This document shows positions 58,450-64,000 of a DNA stretch of 64,000 nt, in pieces (within the stretch, counting starts at the first letter, position 1; the number at the start of each line of letters is the position of its first letter). The translations under genes were made by a program, and so were the position numbers. This DNA comes from Effrenium voratum (taxonomy: Eukaryota > Sar > Dinophyceae > Suessiales > Symbiodiniaceae). The stretch lies in the NCBI GenBank assembly GCA_963377175.1, contig CAUJNA010001868.1, positions 574,380-638,379 of the forward strand, given 5' to 3'. The notes beneath the pieces are model-generated. The model saw nothing but the letters and a program-made list of their open reading frames with translations, was not told where the DNA came from and did not search any database.

Positions 58450-59100
58450 CCTTGTGGCCGATGCAGATGCTGAAGTATGGTCCGAAGGATGCCATGGATG
58501 CGGCCGTGGAGGTAGCTGGTCTGTGAGCACACCCAGTGCTCACCTTCGCCAGCGTCGCATACGCAGCAGGTGAGGTCCGTTGGAGACTCCCTCAAGTATC
58601 AGGTGTTTTTGTCAGCGACCGACAGATGCACCATGTTGGCTCCACCTAGCCGAGTTTGCTCCGGCACAGATGACTTTGAGCGCAGAAAGCAAACAAGAAG
58701 CTGATCACGGCTCAAGCCCCACATTCCAGCGTCCCGAGTTTTCGCCATTTTCAGTCAACTTGCGCTGGAACTTCTTTCTTAGACTCCGATTCAAGGATGG
58801 ATCTGGTTCCAATGTCTCTATGATACCTTGATGACTCTTAAGTGCTCGGGAAAATCTGCGGATTTGTTAAGAGCATTCCTTGGCCTCAGAGAAAAACAAC
58901 AAACACCTCCATTTTTGGGCGCCTCCGGTTTTCGACCACATACCCATGCCGTGCCTTTTTTGGTCGATTCTTCCCCTGACTGAAGAAGGGTGGCTTGCTT
59001 CAGGAAACCTCCCTGACGGAGTCCGTGTCCGTCACCGGCCAGGACGGAGCGACCGATGCCGTGGATCGAATCAGAAGGATCGGATTCCCCTCAGTGAAGA
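58450..59100. other. No gene recognised
   Basis: No exon-like frame with splice context. Confidence 0.35.
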
Positions 59101-59102
59101 TC

Positions 59103-59190
59103 CCACGCCAACCACTGCAATAGGTCCTAAAATGGGTGGTGAATTCACCGAAAACCCTCAAATGGGATCCCATTAGTTTTGAACCATGGC
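59103..59190 (-). repeat. Family H repeat, minus sense
   Basis: CTAAAATGGGTGGTGAATTC, GGGATCCCATTAGTTTTGAA, CCATGGCCA. Confidence 0.6.
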
Positions 59191-59194
59191 CAGA

Positions 59195-60385
59195 AGATTC
59201 TGCGAAGAAGTGGGTAGTTGTATGGCGAAGAGGAGAACATGTGGTCGAAACACCCTGCAGGGGTCGTCATATTTCCTGTTTGGGTGGTTGCAAACATCAC
59301 CTTTTGTTTTTTTTTGGGGGTCCAAGTCAAGGGGAGCATGCCAAGTTTTCGGAAGACCAGTCAAGTGCTTTTGTTTTGTCCTCAATACTTATTACGGAAG
59401 CGATCGTCCGCTAGTCGTTGGGGACAACCATAAAGCCGTGTGTTTTCCTTGGCCCAAATATGGCCGTGGACGTTGCGAATTCATGCTGGCAAGGGCTCCC
59501 CGCATGAGCCTCCAAGGCACACACACACACACACCCTACAAGCCAAATAGGGGGTCCACTAGAATCTGGGTTTGCTCAAACGATCAAAACCAGACCGAAA
59601 CATGGTGGGTTTGGGCTTTGGTTGTCTTTGGGTCAGCCTTGCGCCGCACACAAGCTGCATGATGCCAATGATTTGGGGCGCATGGAGATGTGTTACACAC
59701 ATTAAACTCGCTTTGTGGGTGGTGCGAAACGGAACACCTAGAAAGACAGCACTTGGACGAAAGGCTTGACCCAAGAAGTCTTGCGCTGGAATGTTAGCTT
59801 TGGCTTTGCTTACCAGCGCGCTCAAAAAAACGCCGATTGCGAGTGGGTCGGAGGGAGCCCTTTCCTAGCTGCTTCCTGCGTCAGGCCCTTCAGGCATGAG
59901 CGAACCTTGCTGAAGACATAAAGATAATGTCACAGACGTCCTCGCTCTGATGAGTGCAGCTTCAGTTTGCAGTCCCAGGACATAGCGCCTAACGCGACCA
60001 TGGAGCACCCTCCATGTAGTTCAGGATAGCTAACAGAAATGTCAGGAAGTAAATTAACGGAATTGGAAGCCGCATCCCTGCTCCCTCACTTGCCTGAGCT
60101 TTCACCAAGATGCCCCTGGTTGGAAGACGGCTTAGTGTCCCTCACACGCCGTTAGCGCCTTTTAAGCTGCTACTTGGATTGCCCCTTGTGACACTCTTTC
60201 AAAGGGGCTCACAGGGATCGCAATTCTAGTCATTACGTGTATTTACGTGTTGTGTTTTTGTTCCCCGATTTTTCATCCCCCTCCCACTTGGAACCCAGCT
60301 TGAAACTCTGTATTGGCCAGAATCAATCCTTAGTTCTGCCAGATACTGGTTTGTTTTTGTAGTGGCGTCCACCACGCTTTACGGC
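59195..60385. other. No gene recognised
   Basis: Includes an (AC)n run at 59519-59534. Open frames of up to 158 codons lack exon-like codon bias. Confidence 0.35.
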
Positions 60386-60559
60386 TTAAGATTCGGGATC
60401 TCCCCCCATTTCAACAGGACAACGAACCAACAAACCCCAAAAACTACCATCTCCTTCAAGTTCATTTAGTATCTTGGGGATGGTGAAATATGGTTGAACA
60501 TCTACTTTTCGGTGTTTAGCACCAGAGGTGCGAGACAAGCTTGTCCCGAGCCAGCTTGG

Positions 60560-60800
60560 CGCTTGGCTCAGGATGCTTTGCGCCAGCTGAGAGTGGGGGA
60601 GGTCTTGGACATCATGGGCGAGGAATCCGTGGAGGAGGCTCTCTTTTTTTGCGCCGCACCTCGGGCATTGTTGGGTGCTTTTTCTGCGCCACACGTCGGT
60701 CCTTGACGGAACAGAAGTCCTTCCTTGGGAGGGTGTTTCCCACTTCCAGATTGAGCGCTTCCAGGTTGCCCTTGAGGAAGACAGGCACACGTTTTGCAAG
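60560..60800 (-). pseudogene. Possible LINE C-terminal fragment (zinc-knuckle-like)
   Basis: On the minus strand a frame contains VPSRTDVWRRKSTQQCPRCG then AKKESLLHGF, like the C-x-x-C...H zinc knuckle after the reverse transcriptase of non-LTR elements, but the last Cys is missing and no reverse-transcriptase motif is near. The plus strand of the same place offers an exon with good borders (GGCTCAG| DALRQLRVGEVLDIMGEESV then EE, |GC donor, 60572-60637). I cannot decide between them. Confidence 0.3.
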
Positions 60801-61455
60801 CCCAGCGTCCTAGAGCCGGATCCAGAACCACGCCGGATCCAATCTCTGCAGGACCAAAGCTTTCAGTGGGGGGGGGGGGGGGAATTGCGAACAGCCTGTT
60901 TTTGGTGTTTCTTTGAAGAAGAACGAAGCATCTTGAGCGGCCTGTGAATACGAATCCTGCGGGGAGTGTGAGCAACCGTGGGCTAGAAACAAGTGTGAGT
61001 AGGTCCAGTGGGATAAAAATGTCGAACAACCATTGAATCAGCTTCCTTGTAGTTTCCCTTTGAGGGGATTCGGAGCCAGATTCTGGATGCACAGTTTGCA
61101 GCGGGGAGATTCTTCCAACAGGCGCTGTAGAACCCCTGTTTTTCAGGGCACCCCTTTGTTTTGGCTTAAGGGCTGACAGGGGGTCCTAGTTTGGACCATT
61201 TTCCTTTTTGAGGGCTCGGGCCCCTGTCAGGTCCACGTTGATTGGGGGGTACTTAGACGGTCTCGGACTTACCTAAATGGTTAGTAACCCTAGTTACAGG
61301 GAACTTACAACCATTGTAAGTGGGTCACAACCAGGGTTACTACCTAGAGTCTCCATGACCCTCAAAACATGGCGTCATTACCAAAAATAATGGGGTCATG
61401 GACCCATTAGACTCCAGGCAGTCATTTAGCGGTTTCTCCCAGACCATCCAAGTAC

Positions 61456-61547
61456 CCAGGGTTCCCCAGGGTGCCCCTACTAAAATAGACTACAGCAAAA
61501 AAATCGGGTACCAACTTATTCTAAACCTCTCAAATCTGGAGGACCTA
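61456..61547 (+). mobile_element. Family A element, left end truncated
   Basis: GGTTCCCCAGGGTGCCCC, AATAGACTACAGCAAAAA, right end GGAGGACCTAG. Confidence 0.7.
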
Positions 61548-61608
61548 GGGGGCTCCCCTATGTTGGCTTGGCCAAAGCATGGCCCGCGCTTCTGACCTCC
61601 GGCTCCAG

Positions 61609-61656
61609 GCGTCTGGTCTCCTGCGGGCCAGGGTCCGTGCTCAGGCGGACGGCAAG
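61609..61656 (+). CDS. Short basic exon candidate
   Basis: TTCTGACCTCCGGCTCCAG| precedes ASGLLRARVRAQADGK then |GTGGGC, 16 codons with both borders canonical. Confidence 0.4.
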
Positions 61657-61805
61657 GTGGGCCCGCGGCCCCAGGTCTGCATGATGCGTGCGGAGGTTCT
61701 TTTTTCTCCGAAGAAGGCCTTTTATGAATGCAAAGAGCTCGAGCTACAAGGAAGGTCGCGGTAGAGGCGATGGTCCGACAGTAGCGGGGGGGGTAGCTTT
61801 GGTCC

Positions 61806-61919
61806 TAGGTCCCCCAGTAGTGCCCTTTTACCGTTTCTTTTTTGGTTGGGAGGGTTCCCCTGCTAATAGACTACAGAAAAAAGGGCACCAACTTATTCTT
61901 ACCTCTCTACTGGTACCTA
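61806..61919 (+). mobile_element. Family A element
   Basis: CTAGGTCCCCCAGTAG to CTACTGGTACCTAG; the right end lost GGA. Confidence 0.8.
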
Positions 61920-62218
61920 GGGTTGGACCCTCCAACAAATTGGTGGTTTTGTAGTTTTTTTGGGTTTGCCTAGTAGAACTACCCTGTAAGGAAGAGACAC
62001 ATCTTTTCGGGGCTGGCTTGGGACACCAAAAGGAACTGGGTTATTTCGAGAGACACTCCGCAAGAGGCCAGTGAACCCGGATTGGTGGCAGAGGGGTGGC
62101 TTCCTTTGTCCAGGAGGGCCTTTTTTTCTTCGGTTGGTAGACATAGGCCAAACCAGGCTGACATTGGAGCGAGCACCAGAAGGTCTCCTCCGAGCAACAA
62201 ACAAGACCTCTCGGGCCA

Positions 62219-62430
62219 TACTGTGGATGGGCGAAATCCTCTTAGGCACCGCCTAAGAAGCCCTGATTCGATTCCCCAGCGTAAATACCGTAACAAACGT
62301 TCTGGTTTCATGTCCATGGTTCAGTGGTAAATACCAACAAACCTTATTTCCCAAGGTTCGCTTCGTGGTGCCTTTGGGCAATGGTTTCAACCACGGTTTC
62401 CAAGTGGTGCGAACGGGACTTGGGGCCCAG
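62219..62430 (+). repeat. Family E foldback, copy 4
   Basis: ACTGTGGATGGGCGAAATCC, TCTTAGGCACCGCCTAAGAA; then AAATACC(A/G)... and GGTTTCAACCACGGTTTCCA. Internally rearranged. Confidence 0.65.
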
Positions 62431-62548
62431 CCTCGATTCGTCGATCTGAGGCTGGGCCACAAAGGTTGGTAGCACGGGCACCGCCTTCCTGCGCCAGCTC
62501 TGACGGAAAAAAAAAAGAAGATCGGCCCTGGCAGGCGCGTGGAAGACT

Positions 62549-62651
62549 TCCATTTGCTCAAGAGTATGTATTTTTAAAACTGTCCTCGTTTGTTTACAAG
62601 GAGATTGTCACTACTGGACATGTTTTAATTTTTCCCAGGGGTCCAACTGAG
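62549..62651 (+). mobile_element. Family B element, copy 9, right end lost
   Basis: TTCCATTTGCTCAAGAGTAT, GAGATTGTCACTACTGGACA, then drifts. Confidence 0.65.
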
Positions 62652-62867
62652 AGGTCGAGTTGTCACTACAAGAAGAGGTCGAGTCGGGCCGATCTGGGAG
62701 AACACAGAAGGATTTTGGATAGGGGAGCCGGGAACCATCTCAAAAGTGGTTGCACAGAATACCCACCGAAGTTTGATGTCCACTACTTATAGGGTCTCCT
62801 CTAAGTCACCCATTTCCGACGGATGAGCCTGATGAACCTGATGGATATTTTTTGGGCACCTGAGTCA

Positions 62868-62992
62868 TCACAACCCGGGTAGATGAAGGTTCGTAAGGGG
62901 CAGCTTTAGCCAGAAATAGTTGCGGCCGCCTTCTTGATTCTTTACATGGTTCTGGGTAGACCATTTTCATAGGTTTTGATTGTGACTCACCT
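62868..62992 (+). mobile_element. Family F element, copy 3
   Basis: GAGTCATCACAACCCGGGTA, GATGAAGGTTCGTAAGGGGC, right end GATTGTGACTCAC. A GC-rich open frame follows, but here the end is CAC, not CAG. Confidence 0.7.
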
Positions 62993-63198
62993 GGGGAAGC
63001 AGTTGGGGCGCCGGGATCCTGCGCCCGGAGACCCGCTCGATCCGCGGCCATTTCTCAGATGGCCAGCGTCCGTGGCCGAGGCGCGAAGTTGCCTCGATGC
63101 GTGAGACCCATGGGGACGGGGGGCTCTGGCGTCAGATTTTTCTGGTGGCAGGGATGGCGCCTTTGGCAGAAAGAAAGTGCCCGGAATCGGAGAAAGGA

Positions 63199-63318
63199 TA
63201 GGTCCCCCAGCCAGGTGCCCTTTCTCACCCCTTGTTTGGTTGTGAGGGTTCCCCTCCTATAATAGACTATATACAGAAAAACAAGGTACCCTTATTCTAA
63301 CCTCTCTACCGTACGACC
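63199..63318 (+). mobile_element. Family A element, right end drifted
   Basis: TAGGTCCCCCAGCCAGGTGC to CTCTCTACCGTACGACC. Confidence 0.75.
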
Positions 63319-63319
63319 C

Positions 63320-64000
63320 GCCCTTTGCAGAAAGTGCCCAGAAGGAAGTCAGAGAAAGGATGGAGAGCAGCAGACGTGTTTTTTTTCTTTTTCAGACCAG
63401 CTATTTGGCACGCGTTTGGAAGCTGTCGGCTGCGCGGGGTCGGGCACAAGGTGCTCGAATGATACTCTCGTCGCTGTCGCTTCCTAGCCGCAGCCACCCA
63501 TGTTTCATGCGAAGCTGCAAGAACGAATTTAGCCCCTCAAGTTCTACCTCAAAGACAGTTGCGGTAATATACTGTACCAAGTTGCGTTGGTTTCCTTTCC
63601 GAAAAGCGCAGATCAAGAGCTGAAAGGCTTTACTACGAGGGTCTTGAGGGCTCAACATGGCTCCCCCATTCAAACACCCTGTTACAACTCCACATTTACC
63701 TGGGTTTCGCCCTGAATACCCTGCTTACAGTCTATAGATACAATATTGAATGCGTGAATAAATATGGCCATGAACTTCAATAGGGAACGACCTCAAAAGT
63801 GATTGGTGGAAATGAATCCCCACCTAAATAATGTCCACCAAATGGTCCCTGATTTAAAATCATGGCCATATGAGTCAATTGTCACGATGACATGTATGGC
63901 CCAGAGGTTCACCAAGTTGCATGGACTGATAACATGTCCGCATGTTATCTCTTTGGCTCAAGACAAAAAGGCGTGCTTGCGCACGCTGCCCACAAGGTTA
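63320..64000. other. No gene recognised; family H-like end
   Basis: 63760-63873 is bounded by ATATGGCCATGA and TCATGGCCATATG, an inverted pair with GTCCACCAAATGG inside. No exon seen. Confidence 0.4.

Noticed and set aside
57817..58526. ORFs of 99-168 codons with WPAQQTEWG repeats
   Set aside because: They translate a minisatellite whose units have frame-changing deletions; no start or splice context.

Overview
The window looks like nuclear DNA of a dinoflagellate. Short, very GC-rich coding pieces of about 15-60 codons are scattered through thousands of bases of repeat-rich non-coding DNA. The pieces usually start after a pyrimidine tract and AG|G. At least one intron can be placed with a GC donor, at 20747, because the two exons joined in phase restore a Nudix box. 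An interstitial TTTAGGG-type telomere repeat and a copia polyprotein of the kind I associate with dinoflagellates fit this. Nothing looks prokaryotic: there are no operons, Shine-Dalgarno sites, tRNA or rRNA genes, or CRISPR arrays. The species cannot be told from the sequence.

Layout. 1-13.0 kb: a partial ORF at the left edge, a 209-bp direct repeat, then about ten plus-strand exon-like pieces, nearly all coiled-coil, probably from one charged coiled-coil protein gene with introns full of simple repeats and short inverted-repeat elements. 13.0-17.7 kb: weaker exon candidates, one with an EF-hand-like loop. 17.9-28.55 kb: a Nudix hydrolase gene of the CoA-diphosphatase (NUDT7/NUDT8-like) type, split into at least eight exons over more than 10 kb, ending in a predicted membrane segment. 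28.55-30.0 kb: repeats. 30020-41832: a complete Ty1/copia LTR retrotransposon of 11,813 bp, with identical 151-bp LTRs and a GTTTG target-site duplication. 42.2-63.2 kb: more plus-strand exon-like pieces that I cannot assign to a family, with minisatellites at 47.9-48.6 and 57.8-58.4 kb and an unusual repeat-rich tract at 52.3-54.3 kb.

The standout is the retrotransposon. Besides Gag-Pol (Gag, two CCCH fingers, protease, integrase, reverse transcriptase, RNase H), it has an RNase H reading frame broken by shifts, followed by a C-terminal domain I cannot name. A third ORF of 1149 aa then combines an SGNH-hydrolase-like domain, a Tpt1/KptA-type RNA 2'-phosphotransferase domain and a zinc ribbon. 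The third ORF is visibly more GC-rich than the rest of the element, which suggests capture from another source.

The second theme is short non-autonomous repeats. Family A (about 95-125 bp, TA-flanked, inverted ends GGTCCYCCAGTAG) occurs about 21 times. Many copies sit in a TAG target such that removal as a GT...AG intron would restore the original sequence exactly, as expected of an introner. Families B to N are other dispersed elements; several are nested or sit immediately 3' of exons.
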